30,906 nucleotides of DNA from Acidisphaera sp035272265. GTDB lineage: Bacteria; Pseudomonadota; Alphaproteobacteria; Acetobacterales; Acetobacteraceae. The stretch lies in the NCBI GenBank assembly GCA_035272265.1, contig DATEQV010000492.1:1-30906 (forward strand). The letters are read 5' to 3'. Numbering within the stretch: position 1 is the stretch's first letter; every line of letters begins with the position of its first letter. A program made the position numbers and the translations under genes. The notes beneath the pieces were generated by a model that searched no databases, was not told where the DNA came from, and saw only the letters and a list, made by a program, of their open reading frames with translations. Below, in pieces: positions 24,870 through 30,906 of the stretch.

Positions 24870-24935
24870 CGGCATACCCCTGTCAGCGTCACGCGGCGAC
24901 GCAACTTCGCTTGCCGCAGAGTCGAAGGTCTGACG

Positions 24936-24946
24936 CTGCATTGCAA
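24936..24946. promoter_or_regulatory. Possible PhaR-binding site
   Basis: CTGCATTGCAA, with a nearby TTGCCGCAG at 24911-24919, resembles the CTGC-N3/4-GCAG sites bound by PhaR in other alphaproteobacteria. It lies in the 161-bp divergent gap, 67 bp upstream of phaR and 84 bp upstream of the phasin/PhaE-like gene, as expected for autoregulation. The match is one base short of the full consensus. Confidence 0.4.
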
Positions 24947-25030
24947 CCCGGTCAAGCGGTGCGATGCCCCACAGTTCCCCTGCGGGCCCGACCGGCCTAT
25001 TTCCATGCGTCTGCAAGCCGGGTTGGCAGT

Positions 25031-25474
25031 ATGGACGGCACCCCGTACGAATGGCCCAATGAGGGCAAGCAAGCCGACGTGGCCGCCCTGGCGCGGGACT
25101 GGATCGCGCTCGTCGAAAGCGAGCTGGCCGGATGGATGACGGACCGCGAGGCACAGGAGACCTGGACCGCACTGCTGGCGCTGTGGACGCGGGGCGTCGA
25201 GGCGGCGCTGCGTGGCGCCGGTGACGCCGGCGCCGGAGGAGGCGCGGCGCGGCCCGCGGCCGGTGGTGCTGCACCTGATGCTGGCGACGCTGAGCGCCTC
25301 GAGCTCGCTCGCCGCCTCGCAGCGCTTGAGGCCCGCATCGCCGAACTCGAACGCAAGCCCCGGCGGCGCAAGGCCGCCCGGAAGTCCGCCCGGAAGTCCC
25401 CTGGGAAGTCCGATCACGTCGCCGGCGGCGCGGCTGGAGCGGATCGCGGCGGCATTGCGAAGCGGAAACGCTGA
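25031..25474 (+). CDS. Small phasin/PhaE-like protein with basic tail
   Basis: A 147-residue protein with an amphipathic N-terminal helix region (ARDWIALVESELAGWMTD, residues about 17-34, then WTALLALWTRGVEAAL), a Gly/Ala linker, a short coiled coil (LARRLAALEARIAELE) and a lysine/arginine-rich tail with KPRRRK and three RKS repeats. The position directly before a class III-like synthase and the coiled coil plus basic end resemble the PhaE accessory subunit or a phasin, but the protein is less than half the length of typical PhaE. The basic tail also recalls PHA-granule proteins that bind DNA. Function is inferred from context. The 3' part overlaps the synthase reading frame. Confidence 0.6.
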   Translation: MDGTPYEWPNEGKQADVAALARDWIALVESELAGWMTDREAQETWTALLALWTRGVEAALRGAGDAGAGGGAARPAAGGAAPDAGDAERLELARRLAALEARIAELERKPRRRKAARKSARKSPGKSDHVAGGAAGADRGGIAKRKR

Positions 25475-26522
25475 GGCGGCGTTTCCGGCAGCCCTGCTGC
25501 GCGAGGCGGTCGGCCGCAACGCCGACCTGCTGCACGGCATCGCCGCCTATCGCGCCCACCCGCACCGCCGCCGGCTGACCGATCCCCCCGCCGTCTGGGA
25601 GGAGGGCGGCAGCCGGCTGCTCGATTACGGCGTGGGCGACGCGGAGGTGGTGGCGCTGGTGGTGCCGAGCCTGGTCAACCGCGCCAGCGTGCTCGACCTG
25701 GCGGAGGGTCATTCGATGCTGCGCTGGCTGGCGCAGTCCGGCGTCCGGCCGCTGCTGCTCGACTGGGGATGGCCCGGCGAGACGGAGCGGCGCTTCACCA
25801 TGACCGACTACGTCGCCGGACGGCTCGAGCGGGCGCTGGCCGTGGCGCGTCGGCTGGCCCGCAAGCGGGTGGCGCTGATCGGCTACTGCATGGGCGGCGA
25901 CCTCGCGCTGGCGGCGGCACAGCGGCGGCCCGACCTGGTGCGGGGCCTGGCGTTGCTGGCGACACCCTGGGATTTTCACACCGGCAACGACGGCGCGGCA
26001 CTCGCCCGCCTGCTGCCGGTGCTGGAGCCGATGATGACGGCGACCGGCACGCTGCCGATCGACGCGCTGCAGACGCTGTTCGCGCTGCTCGACCCGTTCG
26101 GCGTGGTGCACAAATACGCGGCTTTTTCGCACCTCGATCCAGAGGGCGAGCGGGCACGGCTGTTCGTGGCACTCGAGGACTGGCTGAACGACGGGGTGCC
26201 GCTGGCCGGCCCCGTCGCCCGCGAGTGCCTGCAGAGTTGGTACGGACGCAACGATCCCGCACACGGACGCTGGCGCATCGCCGGCGCGCCGGTCGATGCG
26301 AAAACCATACGGATGCCGGCCTTTGTCGCGGTTCCGGACCGCGACCGCATCGTTCCCCCTGCCAGCGCGTTGCCGCTCGCGCTCGGCATTCGCGGCGCCG
26401 TGCTGCACCAGCCCAAGGCCGGGCATGTCGGGATGGTAGCGGGATCATCGGCCGAGGCCGTGCTGTGGCAGCCGTTGCGCGCATGGCTGGCAACACTGGC
26501 CAGTAAGCGGCGGCCTCGCTAG
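25455..26522 (+). CDS. Polyhydroxyalkanoate synthase, class III-like (PhaC)
   Basis: Alpha/beta-hydrolase with the synthase-type lipase box GYCMGG (C145 with this start), the late acid in VPDRDRIVPP and the catalytic histidine in AGHVG, giving a Cys-Asp-His triad. It polymerises hydroxyacyl-CoA to PHA on granules. A TTG start at 25455 gives 355 residues, the normal class III length, and overlaps the upstream gene by 20 bases. The frame stays open upstream to GTG 25212, and ATG 25278 is also possible, but that extra sequence is Pro/Gly/Ser-rich and overlaps the upstream gene far more. The start is therefore uncertain. phaA follows, after a GC hairpin. Confidence 0.8.
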   Translation: MRSGNAEAAFPAALLREAVGRNADLLHGIAAYRAHPHRRRLTDPPAVWEEGGSRLLDYGVGDAEVVALVVPSLVNRASVLDLAEGHSMLRWLAQSGVRPLLLDWGWPGETERRFTMTDYVAGRLERALAVARRLARKRVALIGYCMGGDLALAAAQRRPDLVRGLALLATPWDFHTGNDGAALARLLPVLEPMMTATGTLPIDALQTLFALLDPFGVVHKYAAFSHLDPEGERARLFVALEDWLNDGVPLAGPVARECLQSWYGRNDPAHGRWRIAGAPVDAKTIRMPAFVAVPDRDRIVPPASALPLALGIRGAVLHQPKAGHVGMVAGSSAEAVLWQPLRAWLATLASKRRPR

Positions 26523-26527
26523 GTTCC

Positions 26528-26550
26528 ACGGCGGGCGGCGAGCCCGCCGT
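26528..26550. terminator. Perfect hairpin between PHA synthase gene and phaA
   Basis: ACGGCGGGC (26528-26536) and GCCCGCCGT (26542-26550) form a perfect 9-bp stem with a 5-base loop, 5 bp after the synthase stop and 31 bp before the phaA start. No T-run follows, so it is more likely a pause, mRNA-stability or partial-termination element than a strong intrinsic terminator. Confidence 0.45.
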
Positions 26551-26581
26551 CCGATGGCACTTAGAATTAGGAGAAGCCTGA

Positions 26582-27754
26582 ATGGACGACATCGTCATCG
26601 TTGCCGCGGCGCGCACGCCGGTCGGCAGCTTCAACGGCACGCTGGGTTCGCTTGCCGCGCACCAGCTTGCGGTGGTCGCGCTGAAGGCCGCGATGGAACG
26701 CGCCAAGCTTGAGCCCGGCGATGTGGACGAGGTGATCCTCGGCCAGATCCTTGCGGCCGGCGAGGGCCAGAACCCGGCGCGCCAGGCGGCACGCCAGGCG
26801 GGAATTCCGGACGAGAAGACGGCGTTCGGCATCAACCAGCTCTGCGGCTCGGGTCTGCGTACGGTCGCGCTCGCGGCGCAGCAGGTGCGCACCGGCGAGA
26901 GCGACATCGTGCTGGCCGGCGGCATGGAGAGCATGAGCCAGGCGCACCACGCCGCGTACCTGCGCAGCGGCACCAAGATGGGCGCCGTGGAGTTCGTCGA
27001 CACACTGCTGCGTGACGGGTTGTGGGACGCGTTCCACGGCTATCACATGGGCGTGACGGCGGAGAACGTCGCGAAGGCGTATCAGATCACCCGCGCCGAG
27101 CAGGACGCCTTTGCGCTGGCGTCGCAGCAGAAGGCCAGTGCGTCGCAGAAGTCCGGCCGGTTCAAGGACGAGATCGCGCCGGTGACGGTGAAGGGCCGCA
27201 AGGGCGACACCGTGGTGGCCGACGACGAGTACATCCGCCACGACGCGACGGCCGAGGGCATGGCGAAGCTGCGGCCGGCCTTCGACAAGGACGGCACGGT
27301 GACCGCCGGCAATGCGAGCGGCATCAACGACGGCGCCGCGGCGCTGGTAGTGATGAGTGCGGCCGAGGCAAAGAAGCGCGGGCTGACGCCGCTGGCGCGC
27401 ATCGCCGCCTTCGCCACCTCCGGTGTCGATCCCGCACTGATGGGCACCGGTCCGATCCCGTCGACCCGCAAGGCGCTGAAGCGGGCCGGCTGGAACATCG
27501 GGGACGTCGACCTGGTGGAGGCCAACGAGGCGTTTGCCGCGCAGGCCTGCGCGGTGAACAAGGACCTCGGCTGGGATACGTCGAAGGTCAATGTCAACGG
27601 CGGCGCGATCGCGATCGGGCATCCGATCGGCGCATCCGGCGCGGTCATCCTGACCAAGCTGCTGTACGAGATGCAGAAGCGCGACGCCAAGAAGGGTGTC
27701 GCGACGCTGTGCGTCGGCGGCGGCATGGGTGTCGCGATGTGCCTGGAGCGTTGA
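26582..27754 (+). CDS. phaA: Acetyl-CoA acetyltransferase (beta-ketothiolase)
   Basis: A 390-residue biosynthetic-type thiolase with a strong AGGAGAAG before the ATG. The nucleophile C88 is in INQLCGSGLR, H347 in AIGHPIGASG, and C377 in TLCVGGGMGV. It condenses two acetyl-CoA to acetoacetyl-CoA, the first step of poly-3-hydroxybutyrate synthesis; it can also run backwards in ketone-body or fatty-acid breakdown. It lies behind the synthase gene and before an SDR. A canonical acetoacetyl-CoA reductase (phaB) is not seen in the window. Confidence 0.93.
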   Translation: MDDIVIVAAARTPVGSFNGTLGSLAAHQLAVVALKAAMERAKLEPGDVDEVILGQILAAGEGQNPARQAARQAGIPDEKTAFGINQLCGSGLRTVALAAQQVRTGESDIVLAGGMESMSQAHHAAYLRSGTKMGAVEFVDTLLRDGLWDAFHGYHMGVTAENVAKAYQITRAEQDAFALASQQKASASQKSGRFKDEIAPVTVKGRKGDTVVADDEYIRHDATAEGMAKLRPAFDKDGTVTAGNASGINDGAAALVVMSAAEAKKRGLTPLARIAAFATSGVDPALMGTGPIPSTRKALKRAGWNIGDVDLVEANEAFAAQACAVNKDLGWDTSKVNVNGGAIAIGHPIGASGAVILTKLLYEMQKRDAKKGVATLCVGGGMGVAMCLER

Positions 27755-27795
27755 TCCGGGCGTAGCACAGCCGTGACCGGCTGAGAGGCTGCAAC

Positions 27796-27842
27796 GCCCC
27801 TCCTCGCTTCCCAACTCCGTGTTGGACAAGTGCAGGAGGGGC
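27796..27842 (+). promoter_or_regulatory. Two-tier hairpin covering the SDR ribosome-binding site
   Basis: GCCCCTCCT (27796-27804) pairs perfectly with AGGAGGGGC (27834-27842). Inside the loop CCAAC (27811-27815) pairs with GTTGG (27821-27825) around TCCGT. The right outer arm is the Shine-Dalgarno sequence AGGAGG of the SDR gene, whose ATG begins 2 bases after the stem. In RNA this would hide the ribosome-binding site. Confidence 0.6.
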
Positions 27843-27844
27843 GG

Positions 27845-28678
27845 ATGGCTTCCGACCGGGTCTGGTTCATCACAGGGTGTTCGACCGGCTTCGGCCGGGC
27901 GCTCGCCGAGCGCGTCCGCGAGCGGGGCGAGCGCGCCGTCGTCACCGCGCGCCACACCGACAGCATCAAGGACCTCGCGAGCGACCGCGTCCGCGCCGTG
28001 GCGCTCGACGTCACCGATGACGCGCAGGTGCGCGACGCCGTCGGGATCGCCTTGCGCGAGTTCGGCCGCATCGACGTGCTGGTGAACAACGCCGGCTACG
28101 GCTACATGGCCGCGGTCGAGGAGGGCGACGAGCGCGAGATCCGCGCGATGTTCGACACCAACGTCTTCGGCGTTGTGAAGATGTTGAAGGCGGTGCTGCC
28201 CGGCATGCGCGAGCGGCGCAGCGGGCACGTCGTCAACCTGTCCTCGCAGGGCGGCATCGTTTCGCTGGCCGCCAGCGGCTACTACTGCGCCACCAAGTTC
28301 GCCGTCGAGGCGATCAGCGAGGCCTTGTCGAAGGAGATCGGCCCGCTCGGCGTGAAGGTCACGCTGATCGAGCCCGGCCCGTTCCGCACCGACTTCGCCG
28401 GCCGCAGCCTGAAGATCGAGGCGCACGTCATCGCCGACTACGACGCAACCGCCGGCGAGCGGAAGCGGCTGCTCCCCTCCTACAGCGGCAAGCAGCCCGG
28501 CGACCCGGTGCGGGCCGCCGAGGCGATCATCGCCATCGTCGATGCGCCGAACCCGCCGCTGCGGCTCGTGCTGGGCAAGCCGGCGCTGGCGGCGGTGCGC
28601 GGCAAGCTCGCCGACGTCGCCAGGGACGTCGACGCCTGGGAGCAGCTCAGCCTGTCGGCCGACTTCCCCGACGCCTGA
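27845..28678 (+). CDS. Short-chain dehydrogenase/reductase (classical SDR)
   Basis: A 277-residue Rossmann protein with the NAD(P) motif TGCSTGFG (residues 10-17), NNAG (81-84), a serine in NLSSQGG and the catalytic pair Y147/K151 in YCATK. The GCSTGFG form and the EPGPFRTDF segment are typical of the SDR subgroup often annotated as generic oxidoreductase, distinct from PhaB, so a role as acetoacetyl-CoA reductase is not supported. AGGAGG lies 5 bases before the ATG but is part of a hairpin arm. The gene is 90 bp after phaA. The stop codon sits in the loop of a short inverted repeat. Substrate unknown. Confidence 0.85.
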   Translation: MASDRVWFITGCSTGFGRALAERVRERGERAVVTARHTDSIKDLASDRVRAVALDVTDDAQVRDAVGIALREFGRIDVLVNNAGYGYMAAVEEGDEREIRAMFDTNVFGVVKMLKAVLPGMRERRSGHVVNLSSQGGIVSLAASGYYCATKFAVEAISEALSKEIGPLGVKVTLIEPGPFRTDFAGRSLKIEAHVIADYDATAGERKRLLPSYSGKQPGDPVRAAEAIIAIVDAPNPPLRLVLGKPALAAVRGKLADVARDVDAWEQLSLSADFPDA

Positions 28679-28686
28679 GGCGTCGG
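28668..28686. terminator. Inverted repeat at the end of the SDR gene
   Basis: CCGACGCC and GGCGTCGG form a perfect 8-bp stem whose 3-base loop is the TGA stop codon of the SDR gene. The neighbouring minus-strand gene converges on this point, so the element may serve as a two-way transcription stop. No T-run follows on either side, which weakens the call. Confidence 0.35.
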
Positions 28687-28719
28687 CGCGGGGGACCTGC
28701 CGCGCGGCCGGGCGCTCGC

Positions 28720-29619
28720 TCAGGCGGGCGCGGCAGCGCTGAAGCAGGTATTGCAGCTTGCGCGTGTGGTCGCGCACGAGCGTGGCCTCGGCCGCGCGCC
28801 GCTCGACGATGAACCAGCGGCCGGGATCGGCGGCGCGTCGTGCGCGGCAGCTTGCCCAGCCGAGCGTGGCCCAGACCGCCGGGCTTGGCGGTGGGCGGGG
28901 TGTCCGCGCGGCACGCTGGCGGCGGCGGGCGTCCTGCCAGGCGCGGCGCTCGGCGAGCAGGCGGATCGACGCGCGCGTCGCCAGCCGGTGCAGGCGGCAT
29001 TCGGCCTGCCAGTCGCCGTCGCAGGCGCGGCGATAGAGGTCGCGGGCGTCGGTGCAGTGGGCGCAGCGGTGGCGGGTTGTGGGGTAGCGGGAGACCTCGT
29101 GGTCGCACCACGATTCCATGCTGCGATGGCCGGATGGCTTGCGGAACAGCCGCTCGGGCTTGGGCCGGCGTTCGCAAAAGGCGTCCTGGATGGCCTCGAC
29201 CCTGAACATGCGCTCGCGCATGCCGACGGCGATCTCGGGCTCGGGCTCGGGTGTGGCGCGCACGCGGGTGCGGCGGGCGTATGGGACGGCCCCTGGGCGA
29301 GGCCGCGGTAGAGGCGCGCCAGACGGGCGGGCAGCCAGCGCAGCAGGCGGCCCGGGTGGTCGGCGGGCGCGTTCGGGGTGGCGCGGGCGCGCGGCCTGGG
29401 CTTGGCCGGTTCGGGTTCCGGTTCGGGCGCCCGGTCGGCGGGTTCGGGCCGGACGATGTAGGGGTCCGGGTGGGCGAGCGCCCAGCGCCGGAGTTTTTCG
29501 AAGTCCTGGGCGCAGATCGCCTCGATGACCGTCCGCGGGCGCGGTTCTCCCGCCCCGTGGGCGCGGCCGGAGCCGGCGGGGTCGGAGGCGTCGGTTGGCG
29601 GTGCGTCGCCGTCGGTCAT
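28720..29619 (-). pseudogene. Frameshifted gene of unknown function with Cys/His motif
   Basis: From ATG 29619 the frame encodes a plausible protein for about 110 residues: TVIEAICAQDFEKLRRWALA, then a proline/glutamate repeat APEPEPEPAKPRPR and RLARLYRGLAQG. Behind the CCCC run at 29290-29293 the frame turns into Ala/Pro/Ser/Arg-rich text, while the -1 neighbour frame becomes protein-like (GMRERMFRVEAIQDAFCERR, then WCDHEVSRYPTTRHRCAHC and TRKLQYLLQRCRARL). One extra G in the run would join both parts without a gap. The downstream frame has no stop before the SDR gene, so the true 3' end is unresolved; the end given is the stop of the starting frame. The C-x2-H and C-x2-C spacing hints at a zinc site. 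Family not recognised. Confidence 0.55.
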
Positions 29620-29626
29620 CCCGCGT

Positions 29627-29655
29627 CAGGTAGCGGATGACCGCACCGGTGTCAA
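29627..29655 (-). promoter_or_regulatory. Possible sigma70 promoter of the frameshifted gene
   Basis: On the minus strand a perfect TTGACA (29655-29650) is followed after 17 bp by TACCTG (29632-29627), a poor -10 match. A start site at the usual distance would fall at or next to the ATG at 29619, meaning a leaderless or nearly leaderless transcript. The weak -10 keeps confidence low. Confidence 0.3.
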
Positions 29656-29782
29656 GACTGATTTCCTAGATAGGTATTTTGGCCACCAGCCCCCTGCGCA
29701 GAGGTTTTGACGGGTTGCCGGGCAATTATCCTTGTAGCTTTCCGTTTGTAAGCAGCCTTGCGAAGCGCACGGAGAGTCCAGA

Positions 29783-30220
29783 ATGCCGAATCCGAAATAC
29801 GCTGCCTACGATGGCGCCGCCCCTTACTTCAACCTTGTTCGAGGGGCGCTGGGCGACCTTGTTGATGGCGAGCACTTCTTCGACATCGTCACCGACGACG
29901 TCGTTTACGAGGTTCTCTACGACTTCCCCGGTTGGCCTCGCGTTATCCAAGGGCGAGCCGCCCTGATGGCCCAGTTCAGGGGCTATGTCGACAACATCGC
30001 GGTTCAATCCGCCGATAAGCTGTTTACCCACAAGACAGACGACGGCCGTGTTGTCGTCATCGAATACGAGGTCCATGGGACCATCCTCGCGACAGGCGCG
30101 AGATACGACAATCGGTTCTGCTCAATCATCAAGATTGAAAACCGGAAGATCGCGCACTGGAGAGACTACATGGACTCTCTCGCGGCCTGGAATGCATTGA
30201 CGGCGCAAAATCAGAGTTGA
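29783..30220 (+). CDS. SnoaL-like/NTF2-fold protein
   Basis: A 145-residue single-domain protein with the cone-shaped NTF2-like pattern: an N-terminal helix, FFDIVTDDVVYEVLYDFPG, a helix with RAALMAQFRGY, then long strands VVVIEYEVHGTI, YDNRFCSIIKIENRKIAHWRDYMD. The IIKIENRKI-x-HWRDY ending is diagnostic of SnoaL-like polyketide cyclase/isomerase relatives, most of which have unknown substrates. The start ATG follows GGAGAG. Base composition is clearly more AT-rich than the neighbours (codons such as CTT, GTT, AAA and TCA are frequent), as is the 160-bp region upstream, which suggests later acquisition. It stands alone between broken genes. Confidence 0.75.
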   Translation: MPNPKYAAYDGAAPYFNLVRGALGDLVDGEHFFDIVTDDVVYEVLYDFPGWPRVIQGRAALMAQFRGYVDNIAVQSADKLFTHKTDDGRVVVIEYEVHGTILATGARYDNRFCSIIKIENRKIAHWRDYMDSLAAWNALTAQNQS

Positions 30221-30292
30221 TGCCATAAGGCAAATCCTGATGATAAAGGTGAGCCCGAGGGGAAGGACTCGGCGAGTCGAGCGGTCGCGCCG

Positions 30293-30322
30293 GGTGCAAG
30301 AGCGCGGAGCGCGCATTGCACC
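30293..30322. repeat. Long hairpin in the gap before the MNT gene
   Basis: GGTGCAA (30293-30299) pairs with TTGCACC (30316-30322), and inside them GCGCG pairs with CGCGC around a GAG loop, giving a 12-bp stem with a small bulge. It lies 73 bp behind the SnoaL-like gene in a 197-bp gap that otherwise shows no gene. No T-run follows, so terminator function is uncertain. Confidence 0.4.
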
Positions 30323-30417
30323 GCCTTCGTCGGCGGGCCGAGATCGCGGACTGCGCTCCGCTGCCTCCGGCCGACGTGCTATGCTGCACGCCGCTCCTGC
30401 CCCTGTGTGAGCTGACC

Positions 30418-30741
30418 ATGGCTTCGACGCTGCCCGACGATCCCGTGCTCGCCCGCTTCCGCAAGGCGGTGGCGGAGGCGTATGGCGACCGCCTCGAGCG
30501 CGTGGTGCTGTTTGGCTCACGCGCGCGCGGCGAGGCGCGGCCGGACTCCGACTACGACATCGCCGTGTTTCTCAAGGACCCCGGCGAGCTTTGGGACGAG
30601 CTCGGCACGCTGGCGCACATCACCACGGACATTCTCGACGAGACCGGTGCCGTGATCTCGGCCAAGCCGTTCCCGGCTGCTGCGTATCCGGAACGCTCGC
30701 CCCTGATGCACGAGATACGCGACGACGGGCTCGATCTGTGA
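30418..30741 (+). CDS. MNT-domain nucleotidyltransferase (MntA-like antitoxin)
   Basis: A 107-residue minimal nucleotidyltransferase with the fold's active-site signature GSRARGEARPDSDYDIAV: the GS dipeptide and the D-x-D metal ligands are intact. In HEPN/MNT toxin-antitoxin systems the MNT protein adds AMP to, and thereby silences, a HEPN ribonuclease encoded next to it. Here the stop overlaps a GTG start (GTGA) of exactly such a partner gene, but that partner is broken, so the MNT gene may be an orphan. The start ATG has no clear ribosome-binding site. The alternative is a stand-alone nucleotidyltransferase. Confidence 0.8.
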   Translation: MASTLPDDPVLARFRKAVAEAYGDRLERVVLFGSRARGEARPDSDYDIAVFLKDPGELWDELGTLAHITTDILDETGAVISAKPFPAAAYPERSPLMHEIRDDGLDL

Positions 30742-30899
30742 CGCCGGAGGCGGCGCGCTATCTCGACAAGGCCCGCCAGTGCCTCTCCGACGCGGTGCTC
30801 AACAAGCCGCTCGTGCCAGTCCTTGGGGTCTTTCGGGTCGGCAGCTCACGACTCCCCTCATTTTCATACGATCCCGAAAGTCCCGGCAAAGATCGGTAA
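30738..30899 (+). pseudogene. Truncated HEPN-domain toxin gene
   Basis: The frame starts with GTG overlapping the MNT stop. Its first 22 residues (MTPEAARYLDKARQCLSDAVL) match the beginning of HEPN proteins paired with MNT genes. After that the sequence (NKPLVPVLGVF and on) no longer resembles a HEPN helix bundle, and the frame ends after 53 codons. The R-x4-6-H ribonuclease motif of HEPN toxins is absent. The unrelated part contains an inverted repeat, CTTTCGGG (30830-30837) and CCCGAAAG (30873-30880). An insertion or deletion junction near 30797-30815 is the likely cause. What lies beyond the window is unknown. Confidence 0.6.
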
Positions 30900-30906
30900 C
30901 TCGGCC

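Noticed and set aside
27845..28678. Assignment of the SDR as acetoacetyl-CoA reductase PhaB
   Set aside because: The nucleotide motif GCSTGFG and the C-terminal part differ from PhaB, the length is about 30 residues greater, and only the location near phaA speaks for it.
26567..28700. Minus-strand open frame running through phaA and the SDR gene
   Set aside because: Only its upstream end (beyond about 28690) looks protein-like; the rest is the complement of two clear enzymes and arises from high GC content.
29286..29298. Programmed ribosomal frameshift in the unknown minus-strand gene
   Set aside because: The run is only four bases, there is no slippery heptamer and no clear downstream stimulatory structure, and the second half has no proper stop. 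Mutation or sequence error is simpler.

Overview
The window is very GC-rich and gene-dense, with almost no space between genes. It looks chromosomal and alphaproteobacterial, most likely Rhodospirillales/Acetobacteraceae-like (inference). The support is the combination of an ETF-QO, TPR protein and ispE block, a PraR-type XRE regulator, a PhaR-centred polyhydroxyalkanoate (PHA) locus and a monomeric B12-dependent ribonucleotide reductase. Twenty-nine genes or gene fragments and one tRNA are described.

Left block (1-8180), accessory catabolism. A tightly coupled operon carries the end of a liuC-like enoyl-CoA hydratase, a biotin carboxylase/BCCP subunit (liuD-like), a BKACE/DUF849 beta-keto acid cleavage enzyme and an AMP-forming acyl-CoA ligase, closed by a hairpin terminator. 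It resembles a leucine/isovalerate-type route with BKACE where an HMG-CoA lyase might be expected. A second unit follows: a ThDP enzyme, an enolase-superfamily enzyme and the first 65 codons of a 2-hydroxyacid dehydrogenase. This fragment ends 23 bp from the 3' end of tRNA-Gln, which looks like an accessory/core boundary.

Core block (8203-16381). On the minus strand lie ETF-QO, a secreted TPR protein, ispE and tRNA-Gln(TTG). The stop codon of ispE lies inside the tRNA D-arm. On the plus strand lie a degenerate uracil-DNA-glycosylase-like protein, a soluble lytic transglycosylase, moaB and a small conserved-looking protein.

Middle block (16541-24105). A class II ribonucleotide reductase is followed by a palindromic repeat element. 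Next come two overlapping 2-oxoglutarate/Fe(II) oxygenases, divergent from rsmB, with a perfect FNR/FixK-type half-site palindrome between them. LapA-family protein, pyrF and trpF follow rsmB, and trpF meets a PraR-like regulator tail to tail at a shared CTAG.

PHA block (24225-28678). phaR diverges from a phasin/PhaE-like small protein, a class III-like PHA synthase, a phaA thiolase and an SDR. The SDR ribosome-binding site is the right arm of a two-tier hairpin.

Right edge (28720-30906), eroded accessory DNA. It holds a frameshifted minus-strand gene of unknown function, a SnoaL-like gene with different base composition, a MNT nucleotidyltransferase and a HEPN partner cut off after about 22 codons. 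I found no CRISPR array, complete insertion sequence, prophage or clearly new defence system. The most unusual signals are the ispE/tRNA overlap, the hairpin over the SDR start site, the oxygenase pair and the broken MNT/HEPN pair.
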